Source of the DNA: an uncultured Alphaproteobacteria bacterium
GTDB taxonomy: Bacteria; Pseudomonadota; Alphaproteobacteria; MPNO01; UBA2964
Direction of reading: 5' to 3'
Assembly (NCBI GenBank): GCA_943787225.1
Contig: CALSLP010000002.1
Span: 462,648 to 526,647 of the forward strand
DNA length: 64,000 nucleotides
Of the stretch, positions 47,181 to 55,431 are shown piece by piece; within the stretch, counting starts at the first letter, position 1, and every line of letters starts with the position of its first letter. Made by a program: the position numbers and the translations under genes. The notes under the pieces were generated by a model. The model was not told where the DNA came from. It ran no database searches and saw only the letters and a program-made list of their open reading frames with translations.

Positions 47181-49059
47181 CTGCTGCCTCCAAAGCGATG
47201 GATCTCGCTTCAACATCGAATTTTATTTTCTTGAGAGCCGATATCGCCATTTCCATAGCGGACAGATTCTTTACGCCAGCCCCGCGTTCACCAACAGCGA
47301 CCAGAGCCATAGCCACAGTACCGCCCCGGCTACCGGTCACTGAAGCGCGCGACAAGGCGTTCCTTACCGCTGCACTCGGCACAAACCCTTGCGTGCCTGA
47401 CTCACCATCCAACAATTTCGTCCAAAGCTTGGAAGGGACCGATATACCCATCGCGCTCAGCAGACTGAATAACGTTCGATCCTGGACAAGCGCTCCTGCC
47501 CCCGCTGCGGCTCGCCCCTTCCACCAATTCGTAATGTCCTTCGGGGTAATGCTGGCGCCCCCTGCATCAGACAGAAATATACTCAATGGCCAAAGAGCAG
47601 CTTTCTGCTGGCCTTTTAAACCTTGTCCCTCGGCAAAAGTGAGCCACTTGCGGGCGCCTGCGATATCCCCAGCGGCTATCAGGATACGGACGGCATCGCC
47701 AGCAAACCACGTCGTCTCTGTTGACGGTGCCAGTGCCGCAACCGCTGGACCAAAAGCAAGCGCCGTAGCCCGCCAGCCACCCTTCTGCCGAGCCAATTTA
47801 AGAGCCGACTGAATTAGTTTCGCCCGCTTTACCGACGTCGTTGATTTCTTGGCAGCCTGCACCAGGAGAGCCCGTCCTCCGGGTCCCCAGTTAGCAGCGG
47901 CCTGATTAGTGGCCCGCTTGAAAACAGCTGGATCAAAGGCAACTGCACTATAAATCTCTACAAGGGTTTTACCATCAAGCACGCCAATATCCGCAGCCGC
48001 CTCGGCGGCAACGAGTCTTAGGTCCAACGCTGCGTTTGGACTCAAAGCAATTGCCCGGAGTGCGGCAGGAGAGGCTTTTTCTGCCGTATCATCTGGTAGC
48101 GCCAGACCTGCGGACCTCATCAGCGAGAGCTGTAAAGCTGAAGGTCCTGTCAGGCTGGCAATCTGCGGCGGCTTCGCGCCGGACAATCTCTCCATCGCCG
48201 CAAAAAAAGCGGGATGAATAGCCTCTGATCGTTCTGCCAAGACATCCGACATTAAGGAGGCTTCTGCTCGTTTTCCTGCCATTGCAAGACAAAAAGCGGC
48301 AACCTGTTGCCAATAGACCCCCTTAAACTCATCGCTATAGGCGCGTACGCGTTGACAAGCGCCTGCCGTATTATTCTGGAATAACTGCCCATCAATACCG
48401 TAACGCACCAGATACTCTTCCCGGGACCCGGTCGAAGCTGAAGCAATGAGGGACAAGGCGGATTTGAGATCACCTGAAGCGAACAACGCTTTTACGCGCA
48501 GCTGAAATAACCCGGGCTCAGATTTTTCTCCCTTGGGGGCAACGGCTTGCGTCAGGAGTAACCGACGCATCAAGCCTCGCATCGTAGGCGAACGAACCCT
48601 GGAGGGTAGTGAGGCTATTGCGCGCGCAACGAAAGACCGATCTATGCCACGCCACATCTCGGCGCCGAGCCCGCCGCTGGCGTCGTCAATAACGCCCACG
48701 GAATCAGGGTCAAGCTCGTTTAGCGTCTGAACAACCACCGCGCCGTCACTGCCACTTGATGGCGACACCGGTTGGTAATCGGTCGAAGATCTAGACGCAG
48801 CCGCAGCATCCGAAGACGCAGCCCCGTCCAGCACTGACCGCCGTGGTCCAAGACGAATTGGTGCAGATACAGGCGCCGATTTGACCGCCTCTTGCGGCTT
48901 CACTTTTAGCGGCGTCACCTCGGATTTCGTTGCTTCTGGTGGCGTCGCTTGCGCCAGCTGAAGTCCAGAGAGAGTCGATGAATAGGCTTCTAAACCAAGA
49001 CATAAACTACCCGCGACAATCGCGAATCTCATAATTGAACTAGCGCGGGAACCGGTCAT
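47164..49059 (-). CDS. Hypothetical exported protein of unknown function (xerD-aroK gap)
   Basis: A protein of about 631 residues that I do not recognise. The N-terminus from the ATG at 49059 (MTGSRASSIMRFAIVAGSLCLGLEAYSS) looks like a signal peptide or anchor. A Pro/Lys/Ser-rich low-complexity region follows to about residue 120. The rest is rich in Ala and Leu with helical repeats (FASGDLKSALSLIAS, LQLSLMRSAGLAL, AVRILIAAGDIAGARKWL), which look TPR- or SEL1-like though no repeat family could be fixed. An earlier ATG at 49122 is open. The first 20 bases overlap a 46-residue membrane protein gene, and the end overlaps xerD by 17 bp. A periplasmic or envelope scaffold is possible. Confidence 0.7.
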   Translation of the reverse strand: MTGSRASSIMRFAIVAGSLCLGLEAYSSTLSGLQLAQATPPEATKSEVTPLKVKPQEAVKSAPVSAPIRLGPRRSVLDGAASSDAAAASRSSTDYQPVSPSSGSDGAVVVQTLNELDPDSVGVIDDASGGLGAEMWRGIDRSFVARAIASLPSRVRSPTMRGLMRRLLLTQAVAPKGEKSEPGLFQLRVKALFASGDLKSALSLIASASTGSREEYLVRYGIDGQLFQNNTAGACQRVRAYSDEFKGVYWQQVAAFCLAMAGKRAEASLMSDVLAERSEAIHPAFFAAMERLSGAKPPQIASLTGPSALQLSLMRSAGLALPDDTAEKASPAALRAIALSPNAALDLRLVAAEAAADIGVLDGKTLVEIYSAVAFDPAVFKRATNQAAANWGPGGRALLVQAAKKSTTSVKRAKLIQSALKLARQKGGWRATALAFGPAVAALAPSTETTWFAGDAVRILIAAGDIAGARKWLTFAEGQGLKGQQKAALWPLSIFLSDAGGASITPKDITNWWKGRAAAGAGALVQDRTLFSLLSAMGISVPSKLWTKLLDGESGTQGFVPSAAVRNALSRASVTGSRGGTVAMALVAVGERGAGVKNLSAMEMAISALKKIKFDVEARSIALEAAVEAGL

Positions 49060-49180
49060 CGGGAAGTGTCTTTTCAATGATTGATGAAGGCGCTGGAATA
49101 TCCCACATAGCAAGAAATCCACCCCCGCCGATTATCAGGATGACCAGAAACAATAATAGAAAAACAGTTACTCGCATCAT
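49040..49180 (-). CDS. 46-residue single-span membrane protein
   Basis: A short reading frame from the tandem ATG ATG at 49180 to TAG at 49040. The product begins MMRVTVFLLLFLVILIIGGG, a clear membrane span (about residues 4-26), then has an acidic/Pro stretch containing WDIPAPSSIIEK and ends DDRFPR. The stop lies 20 bases inside the start of the downstream 632-codon gene, giving a coupled overlap. The W-x-IPAP signature with a basic/acidic tail is what I would expect of a conserved small alphaproteobacterial membrane protein, but I cannot name a family. The ribosome-binding site is poor. Confidence 0.6.
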   Translation of the reverse strand: MMRVTVFLLLFLVILIIGGGGFLAMWDIPAPSSIIEKTLPDDRFPR

Positions 49181-49417
49181 CAACGCCACGCAGAGCTCCA
49201 GGGTTTGGCAACAATCCCGATTTTACCTCATTTTCTGTATCACGCCCCGGTGAATCAACGCCATATAATTCCACGCGACATGACGCGGTATTCGTCTTAT
49301 ATTTGCAGGCCTTAAGGTAGATAGCGTCTAATCATGGCGAATTTTGGGCAGTCTACCGGTCGGATCTCCGTATTTTAATCAATAGGGGCTGCCGACTCAA
49401 TTTATGTCGACCGGACA

Positions 49418-49990
49418 ATGAGCACGAATAAGCTGTCACATATACCGAAAACCATCGTCCTGGTGGGGCTGATGGGCGCGGGCAAAACATGCATTGGGAA
49501 AAGACTGGCACAACGGCTTGGGCTGCCCTTTGTCGATGCCGATGATGAAATCGAGAAAGCCGCTGATTGTTCAATTAATGAAATATTTGAATTATACGGT
49601 GAATCAGCCTTTCGAGACGGCGAACGACGCGTCATTGCGCGGCTTTTGAACGGACCTGTCCACGTCCTGGCGACTGGTGGTGGCGCCTTTGTCAACGATG
49701 CCACTCGAGCGCAGGTAAAGGACACAGCAATATCAATATGGATTCGCGCCGATATTGAATTGCTGCTCAGTCGAACCGGACGACGGAATACCCGGCCATT
49801 GCTAAAAAACACCGACCCACGAAAAACACTGGAGACATTGATTGAAGAACGATATCCAGCCTATGAACAGGCAGATATTGTCGTCGAAAGCGGCCAGGAA
49901 TCTCCCGATATTACAGTCGATCAAACCTTGACCAAACTTCAAGACTTGCTCCTCGCAGCCGATCAATCAATTGCGGATGCGCCAAGATGA
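49418..49990 (+). CDS. aroK: Shikimate kinase
   Basis: AroK phosphorylates shikimate in the aromatic-amino-acid pathway. The 190-residue protein has the Walker A motif VGLMGAGKTCIGKRLAQ, substrate-binding FVDADDEIEKAA, and TGGGAFVNDATRAQV (the GGG block), plus the lid RTGRRNTRPLL. It overlaps aroB by 4 bp (ATGA), so the two are translated together. The 237 bp upstream, shared with the divergent 46-residue membrane protein gene, hold no recognisable promoter that I can support. Confidence 0.93.
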   Translation: MSTNKLSHIPKTIVLVGLMGAGKTCIGKRLAQRLGLPFVDADDEIEKAADCSINEIFELYGESAFRDGERRVIARLLNGPVHVLATGGGAFVNDATRAQVKDTAISIWIRADIELLLSRTGRRNTRPLLKNTDPRKTLETLIEERYPAYEQADIVVESGQESPDITVDQTLTKLQDLLLAADQSIADAPR

Positions 49991-51102
49991 GCTCAATGGA
50001 AACGCTCTCTGTTGCGCTGGGCGAGCGAAGCTATGACATTATTGTCGGCGGCGATTTGATCAGCAAGGCCGGACAGCTAATTGCCCCATTGATCGCCCAT
50101 GAACCAGTTATCATCGTCACGGACGATAATGTCGCGGGATACCATCTCGGCAGTCTACAAGGCTCCTTAAAAGCAGCTGGGATCGCCAGCACCGTTATCA
50201 CCCTACCCGCTGGAGAAAACACCAAGGGCTATGACGGCTTTCAAAATCTTTTAACGGAAATTCTCGATAACAGCCCTGAACGACGCTCTACCCTGATAGC
50301 CCTTGGTGGCGGGGTGATTGGTGATATCACTGGATTTGCCGCCAGCGTCATTCTACGGGGAATCGATTTCATCCAAATTCCCACGACCCTTCTCGCACAG
50401 GTCGATAGTTCGGTGGGAGGTAAAACCGGCATTAATACACAGCATGGCAAAAACCTGGTTGGCAGTTTTTATCAACCTCGACTCGTTCTTGCAGATATCG
50501 GCTCACTGAACACCTTACCCCGCCGCGAATTACTAGCCGGATATGCCGAAGTCACGAAATACGGCTTACTCGGCGATAAAGTATTTTTCGAATGGCTTGA
50601 GAAAAATGGTGAGGCCTTGATCGATGGTAGTGACACGCTGCGCCAACAGGCTGTCATCAAAAGTTGTCACGCCAAAGCAGCTATTGTCGGTCGCGACGAG
50701 AAGGAAACGGGCGATAGAGCCCTCCTCAATCTCGGCCACACCTTCGGGCATGCGCTGGAAGCGGAAACAGGATTTAGTGCAAAGCTATTGCATGGCGAGG
50801 CGGTTGCCATCGGTATGATGATGGCGTTCGATCTGTCAGCGCAGATTGGTTTATGTCCCATAGAGGACACGACCCGCGTAGGAACGCATCTCAAAGCCGT
50901 GGGATTGCCTGTGCAACCGACGGATATTGTAGATCAAAAGTGGGATAGGGTTGCCTTATTAGGTCATATGGCACAGGACAAGAAAGTCCGTGATGGCAAA
51001 ATTACCTTTATTCTTACACGCGGGATCGGGGAGGCCTTCATAACGTCGGACGTAGACATTTCGGATGTCGAGGCGTTACTGGACAAAGCGATTGCCGCAT
51101 AA
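49987..51102 (+). CDS. aroB: 3-Dehydroquinate synthase
   Basis: AroB converts DAHP to 3-dehydroquinate with NAD and a metal ion. The 371-residue protein has GGGVIGDITGFAASVILRGIDFIQIPTTLLAQVDSSVGGK split over about residues 101-140 (GGGVIGDITGF, PTTLLAQVDSSVGGKTGIN), the Glu metal ligand in GYAEVTKYGLL, and the His ligands in LNLGHTFGHALE and LLHGEAVAIGMM. It is coupled to aroK. Length is normal for the class. Confidence 0.95.
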   Translation: MSSMETLSVALGERSYDIIVGGDLISKAGQLIAPLIAHEPVIIVTDDNVAGYHLGSLQGSLKAAGIASTVITLPAGENTKGYDGFQNLLTEILDNSPERRSTLIALGGGVIGDITGFAASVILRGIDFIQIPTTLLAQVDSSVGGKTGINTQHGKNLVGSFYQPRLVLADIGSLNTLPRRELLAGYAEVTKYGLLGDKVFFEWLEKNGEALIDGSDTLRQQAVIKSCHAKAAIVGRDEKETGDRALLNLGHTFGHALEAETGFSAKLLHGEAVAIGMMMAFDLSAQIGLCPIEDTTRVGTHLKAVGLPVQPTDIVDQKWDRVALLGHMAQDKKVRDGKITFILTRGIGEAFITSDVDISDVEALLDKAIAA

Positions 51103-51159
51103 AACGGCATGTGATGACGATTAGAAACATGATTTATACGCGTTAGGACTACTCAAGGA

Positions 51160-52461
51160 ATGGAAACCGAAACTCTTGCCACCATCGGTGGCATAGCATT
51201 TCTCCTTATATTATCCGGCGTCTTTTCAGGGTCGGAAACCGCCTTAACCGCAGCCTCGCGGCCGCGCTTACACCTGCTCCAAAAACGGGGCAACAAACGT
51301 GCTGGCATCGTCAACAAGTTGCTGGCTAACCGGGAAAAAATGATTGGCGCCATCCTACTCGGCAATAATCTCGTCAACATCTTAGCATCTGCCCTCGCGA
51401 CCAGCTTGCTAATCGGTATCTTTGGTGAAACCGGTGTCATTTACGCAACCATCGCCATGACGATCCTCGTTCTTATTTTTGGCGAGGTTATGCCCAAGAC
51501 CTACGCTTTTCAGAACGCTGACCGCATGGCGCTACTGGTCGCCCCAATGTTTCGTATTATCGTTGCCCTCCTGGCGCCCATCACCCACACGATACACCTC
51601 GTGATTACCTTCACATTGCGGCCCTTCGGCATTAATCTGGATACGGAAGAGGAGCTGGCTGAGGCACAGGAAGCCTTGCGCGGCGCGATCGATCTCCATA
51701 ATGGCGACGAACCAGCCGTACAGCGGGAACGCGTAATGCTGCGCTCGATTCTGGATCTCTCCGATGTCAATGTCGGCGAGGTCATGCACCACCGCCAGGA
51801 CATTGTCATGATTGACGCCGATCTGCCGGCCGGTGATATCGTCGATCAGGTTGTCAGCAGCCCTTATACGCGAATCCCGCTTTGGCGTGGCGAACCAGAC
51901 AATATTGTTGGAGTCATTCATGCCAAGGTTTTGCTGCTTCATGTCCATGCAAACCAAAGCAACCTCGACCTGATTGACATTGATGCGGTCTCATCACCGC
52001 CCTGGTTTATTCCGGAATCAACCTCTCTGCATGATCAACTTCAGGCCTTTCGTCGTCGTCATGAACATTTTGCATTGGTTGTCGATGAATATGGCTCTCT
52101 TATGGGTATCGTCACCCTTGAGGACATTCTGGAAGAAATCGTCGGCGATATTGCAGACGAACATGATGAAGTCCCGGTCGGTGTCCGACGACAGAACGAT
52201 GGTACTTTTCTCGTCGACGGCCGTGTCACAATACGTGATCTCAATCGGCGGCTTGACTGGGAACTGCCTGACGACGACGCCGCGACAATTGCGGGGCTGG
52301 TCATCCAAATTGGCAGGGTCATTCCTGAAGAAGGACAAATCTTCACGTTTGAAGGGTATCGTTTTCAGGTCACCAGCCGACGCAAAAACCGGCTGGCGCT
52401 GATCCACATCACGCCACCGAACCAGGCGGAAGGTACAAGGACGAAAGCTGTGTTGGCATGA
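51160..52461 (+). CDS. CNNM/CorC-type membrane protein (HlyC/CorC family)
   Basis: A 433-residue protein of the DUF21-CBS-CorC_HlyC family, linked in other bacteria to magnesium or cobalt efflux. DUF21 membrane domain covers about residues 5-190 with FSGSETALTAASRPRLHLLQ and FGEVMPKTYAFQNADR. Two CBS repeats follow (about 210-335; VMHHRQDIVMIDADLP, VVDEYGSLMGIVTLEDILEE), then the C-terminal CorC_HlyC domain (DGRVTIRDLNRRLDWELPDD, about 350-420). It follows aroB by 57 bp. The ion specificity cannot be read from sequence. Confidence 0.9.
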   Translation: METETLATIGGIAFLLILSGVFSGSETALTAASRPRLHLLQKRGNKRAGIVNKLLANREKMIGAILLGNNLVNILASALATSLLIGIFGETGVIYATIAMTILVLIFGEVMPKTYAFQNADRMALLVAPMFRIIVALLAPITHTIHLVITFTLRPFGINLDTEEELAEAQEALRGAIDLHNGDEPAVQRERVMLRSILDLSDVNVGEVMHHRQDIVMIDADLPAGDIVDQVVSSPYTRIPLWRGEPDNIVGVIHAKVLLLHVHANQSNLDLIDIDAVSSPPWFIPESTSLHDQLQAFRRRHEHFALVVDEYGSLMGIVTLEDILEEIVGDIADEHDEVPVGVRRQNDGTFLVDGRVTIRDLNRRLDWELPDDDAATIAGLVIQIGRVIPEEGQIFTFEGYRFQVTSRRKNRLALIHITPPNQAEGTRTKAVLA

Positions 52462-52521
52462 TCTCTTCACCTGCCAATTGTCCCGGACAACTCTATCGCC
52501 CCTAAGAATGAGAGAAAGCTA

Positions 52522-53079
52522 ATGCCGCTTACCCCACCCGCCGACCGCGAACCAGTTCAAACACGCGCGATCGAGGTTACGAGCTACCGTCGGATAGATG
52601 GTCAATGGGACGTCGAAGGACACCTGACGGATACATCCGCCTATCCGTTCGAAAACGACTATCGCGGCACCATCACCCCTGGGGTTCCAATACATGACAT
52701 GTGGCTTCGCCTGACACTGGACAAGGACATCAAGATTACCGAAGTTGATGCTGCAATGGATGGAACCCCGTACGCAATCTGCCCCGGTGTGGCCTCCGCC
52801 TTCCAAAAGCTAAAAGGGGAAACAATCGGCCGGGGCTGGAACCGCCGCATTCGTGAACTCCTGGGCGGCGCACAAGGCTGTATTCACATGGTCGACCTAC
52901 TACGACCCGTCGGTACAATCGGCTTCAAAACCGTCAAACGCGAATCCGCACAACACGTTAAGCCATCAACTGAAAAATCTGATGATATGCCCTATCAAAT
53001 CAACAATTGTCACGCGATGGCGAGCGATGGTGACCTGGTTAAGGAGCGCTGGCCCCACCTTTACACTGGCACATCTTAA
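52522..53079 (+). CDS. DUF2889 domain protein
   Basis: A 185-residue protein of the DUF2889 family, whose function is unknown. The pattern RAIEVTSYRRIDGQWDVEGHLTDTSAYPF at the start, IHDMWLRLTLDKDIKI in the middle and IGRGWNRRIRELLGGAQGCIHMVDLLRPVGTI near residues 105-135 is family-typical. GAQGCIHM keeps a Cys and a His that could bind a metal. There is no signal or membrane segment. The gene lies 60 bp after the CorC-type gene and 57 bp before the J-domain gene. Confidence 0.85.
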   Translation: MPLTPPADREPVQTRAIEVTSYRRIDGQWDVEGHLTDTSAYPFENDYRGTITPGVPIHDMWLRLTLDKDIKITEVDAAMDGTPYAICPGVASAFQKLKGETIGRGWNRRIRELLGGAQGCIHMVDLLRPVGTIGFKTVKRESAQHVKPSTEKSDDMPYQINNCHAMASDGDLVKERWPHLYTGTS

Positions 53080-53136
53080 TCCACGAAACCGACCAAATTT
53101 CTTGTATGTAAACAACAGCCTGCTCATACTGTCAGC

Positions 53137-53721
53137 GTGAAGAAACGCGATCAAATCTTGGAAGTTTTAAGCGCCCCTCGCCTCGAGGAAAGCGTCCGCC
53201 TGTGTGACGCACCAGAATGCGGCGAACACGGCGAATTTCGCGCACCCAAATCGCGGGATGATCTCAACAATTATTATTGGTTCTGCATGGCGCATGTACG
53301 CGCCTATAACTTGCGCTGGAATTTCTACGCTGGACTTTCGCAAGGAGACATTGAAAAACAGCTCCGAGCGGACACCACGTGGTGGCGCCCGACATGGCCC
53401 CTTGGCTGCAGAGCAGGAACTGGCGATTCCCCCAACATCGATTTTGGGGTGTTTGGGGGAGACAACTGGGAACGTCAGCGTGTCAGAGCCACCAACCCTC
53501 ACGAAGACGGCTGGCGCCCCCGTCCCGGCTCACCAGAGGCCGAAGCGATGGCGGTTATGGATATGGATGGCCCGGCAACCAAGGACGACATCAAGGAGCG
53601 ATACAAAGCGCTGGTGAAGAAAAATCACCCCGACACCCATCGCGGAGACCACAAGGCAGAAGAACGACTGAAGATTATCAATCGTGCCTATTCCACATTG
53701 ATGGCGTGCGACGAAATCTAG
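53137..53721 (+). CDS. J-domain protein (DnaJ-like), GTG start
   Basis: A 194-residue co-chaperone with the J domain at its C-terminus (about residues 148-192). The HPD motif in VKKNHPDTHRGDHKAEERLKIINRAYSTL would stimulate the ATPase of DnaK. The N-terminal two thirds are unlike DnaJ: CDAPECGEHGEFRAP is a possible metal site and WFCMAHVRAYNLRWNFY is aromatic-rich. This layout is common in alphaproteobacteria and is annotated simply as DnaJ-domain protein. The start is GTG at 53137. It converges with rpmB 49 bp on. Confidence 0.85.
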   Translation: MKKRDQILEVLSAPRLEESVRLCDAPECGEHGEFRAPKSRDDLNNYYWFCMAHVRAYNLRWNFYAGLSQGDIEKQLRADTTWWRPTWPLGCRAGTGDSPNIDFGVFGGDNWERQRVRATNPHEDGWRPRPGSPEAEAMAVMDMDGPATKDDIKERYKALVKKNHPDTHRGDHKAEERLKIINRAYSTLMACDEI

Positions 53722-53770
53722 CGCCGCAAATCAAATTTAAGAATTCAGGAACGTCCCGCAGAGACGCAAA

Positions 53771-54067
53771 TCAGCTTGCTGAAACAGCCTCTGATGCAAG
53801 ACGAATCTTGCGCTTCAGGCGTTGTGCTTCATCCGTCAATTTGGTGTTCGACGTCGACAGCAGATAAGCGTCAATACCACCATTTTTTTCGATCGTGCGA
53901 ATGGTCTGTGTTGACAGCTTGAGCTTTATAGACCGGCCCAAGGCTTCAGACGGCATCGATGACACCTGAATGTTGGGCAGGAACCGCCGACGCGTTTTAT
54001 TATGTGCGTGGCTTACGTTATTGCCGGAAAGGACGCCCTTACCCGAAATGCTGCATCGACGTGACAT
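53771..54067 (-). CDS. rpmB: 50S ribosomal protein L28
   Basis: The 98-residue L28 protein of the large ribosomal subunit. It starts [34 protein letters not shown] in the family pattern (conserved [16 protein letters not shown]). The [20 protein letters not shown] part follows. The four-Cys zinc form is absent, so this is the Cys-minus variant. Its C-terminal extension (about 20 residues, basic then Ser/Ala) is usual in alphaproteobacteria. It lies 132 bp downstream of the MFS exporter gene with its own likely promoter; a weak GC hairpin without T tract (54097-54113) is the only structure in the gap. Confidence 0.95.
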   Translation of the reverse strand: MSRRCSISGKGVLSGNNVSHAHNKTRRRFLPNIQVSSMPSEALGRSIKLKLSTQTIRTIEKNGGIDAYLLSTSNTKLTDEAQRLKRKIRLASEAVSAS

Positions 54068-54199
54068 ATTCTTTGTCCAAACAGATCAAAACAAAATGGA
54101 CCCGGTACTCCGCCGGGGACCGCGCTTTTTAATAATGTCCGGGGCCTACGTCAAGGAGAAAGGGACTCTAAATGATAACATCCAAGCCTTTATCTCCAG

Positions 54200-55384
54200 C
54201 TATTCTCGGCCTTTGGCAGAATCAGCCGCCGGTTTGACACGCAATGCCAGAATAAACATCACCACCATGACCACAGCGCCCGAGAAAAACGGCCAGTCCG
54301 GGCCAAAGGCTCCAAAGGCAAAACCAGCCCAGGCGGGACCGGTAATCCGCGCCATAGCCGAGCAAGACTGCGATAGACCGAGCAGACTGCCGCGCTCACT
54401 TGAATGCGCATATTTGGAGACCAGGCTCGACAGGGAAGGATTGTTTACACTGACGCCGAAGACAATAAACCCGAAGGAAATACAGAGCCCGACGGTGCCA
54501 CTCGTATGAGGGAGCAAGAGAACGCCGATAAAAATCATTGCTGCGCCAGCACAAATCAGACGGTGCTCACCAAATCGCCGGGTCAATCGTCCAACCAGAA
54601 ACCATTGAGTCGCCGCGGCGGTAATCCCCATAAAGGTATAAATCTGGCCGTTTTGCCAGGGCCCCCAGCCGAGCATACGTTCAGACCACAAGACAAACGT
54701 TGTTTCGACACCTGAAAACACAAAGGGCGTCATGGTCACAACTACGAAAAGAAGAGCGAGTTGAGGAATACGGACGGCCTCAAGAAAGACTCGGCCTAAC
54801 GAACGCTGCCCCTTTGCGGCTGCCGCCCGGGTTTCAACCGCGACTGTCTCACGCACCTGAATACAAGCGATACAAAATGCTGCTCCTGACAAAGCAGCCG
54901 CAATAATAAAGGGCAAGGCAAGATTTGGGTTGGTTGGATCAGATCCTGCGAACAATCCACCAATCGCCGGGCCAATGATGAAACCCAACCCGTGAGCGGC
55001 GCCAACTTTTGCCATCGCTCCGGCTCGCGCCGCATTACTGGTAACATCAGCAATATAAGCATGAATAACGCCTGAGTTTGCAGCCATTGAGCCAATAAAG
55101 GCGCGTGCCAGAAAAAGCATGAGGAGGGAGTCGGTCATGGTCAGGGCGAGATAGCCGCAAAACATCCCGGCCAGTGTAAACAGGATTATAGGGCGTCGAC
55201 CGATACGATCGCTAAGCCGTCCCCATAAAGGCGCAAACACAAACTGCGAAAAAGAAAATACCGTCGCGAGAAGCGTCACTTCAAGCGGGCTAGCGCCAAA
55301 TCTCTCAGCAAAAAATGGCAAAAGCGGCAGGACAATGCCAAACCCCACGGTATCAATGAAGATCGTCAGCAACAGCGCGTGCAA
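54200..55384 (-). CDS. TetA-like MFS exporter
   Basis: A 394-residue proton-coupled exporter of the multidrug/tetracycline TCR-TetA branch, with twelve membrane segments. Motif A is GRLSDRIGRRPIILFT in the loop after segment 2, and GLGFIIGPAIGGL carries the antiporter motif C-like sequence in segment 5. Its start LTIFIDTVGFGIVLPLLPFFAERFG is typical of TetA-like proteins. Drug range is unknown; the lack of a neighbouring TetR regulator argues against an inducible resistance determinant. It lies 47 bp downstream of the coiled-coil gene. Confidence 0.85.
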   Translation of the reverse strand: MHALLLTIFIDTVGFGIVLPLLPFFAERFGASPLEVTLLATVFSFSQFVFAPLWGRLSDRIGRRPIILFTLAGMFCGYLALTMTDSLLMLFLARAFIGSMAANSGVIHAYIADVTSNAARAGAMAKVGAAHGLGFIIGPAIGGLFAGSDPTNPNLALPFIIAAALSGAAFCIACIQVRETVAVETRAAAAKGQRSLGRVFLEAVRIPQLALLFVVVTMTPFVFSGVETTFVLWSERMLGWGPWQNGQIYTFMGITAAATQWFLVGRLTRRFGEHRLICAGAAMIFIGVLLLPHTSGTVGLCISFGFIVFGVSVNNPSLSSLVSKYAHSSERGSLLGLSQSCSAMARITGPAWAGFAFGAFGPDWPFFSGAVVMVVMFILALRVKPAADSAKGRE

Positions 55385-55431
55385 GGTAGGTCTCCGTCAG
55401 AAACCGGGTCGCCGACCGGCGATACAGGGTG

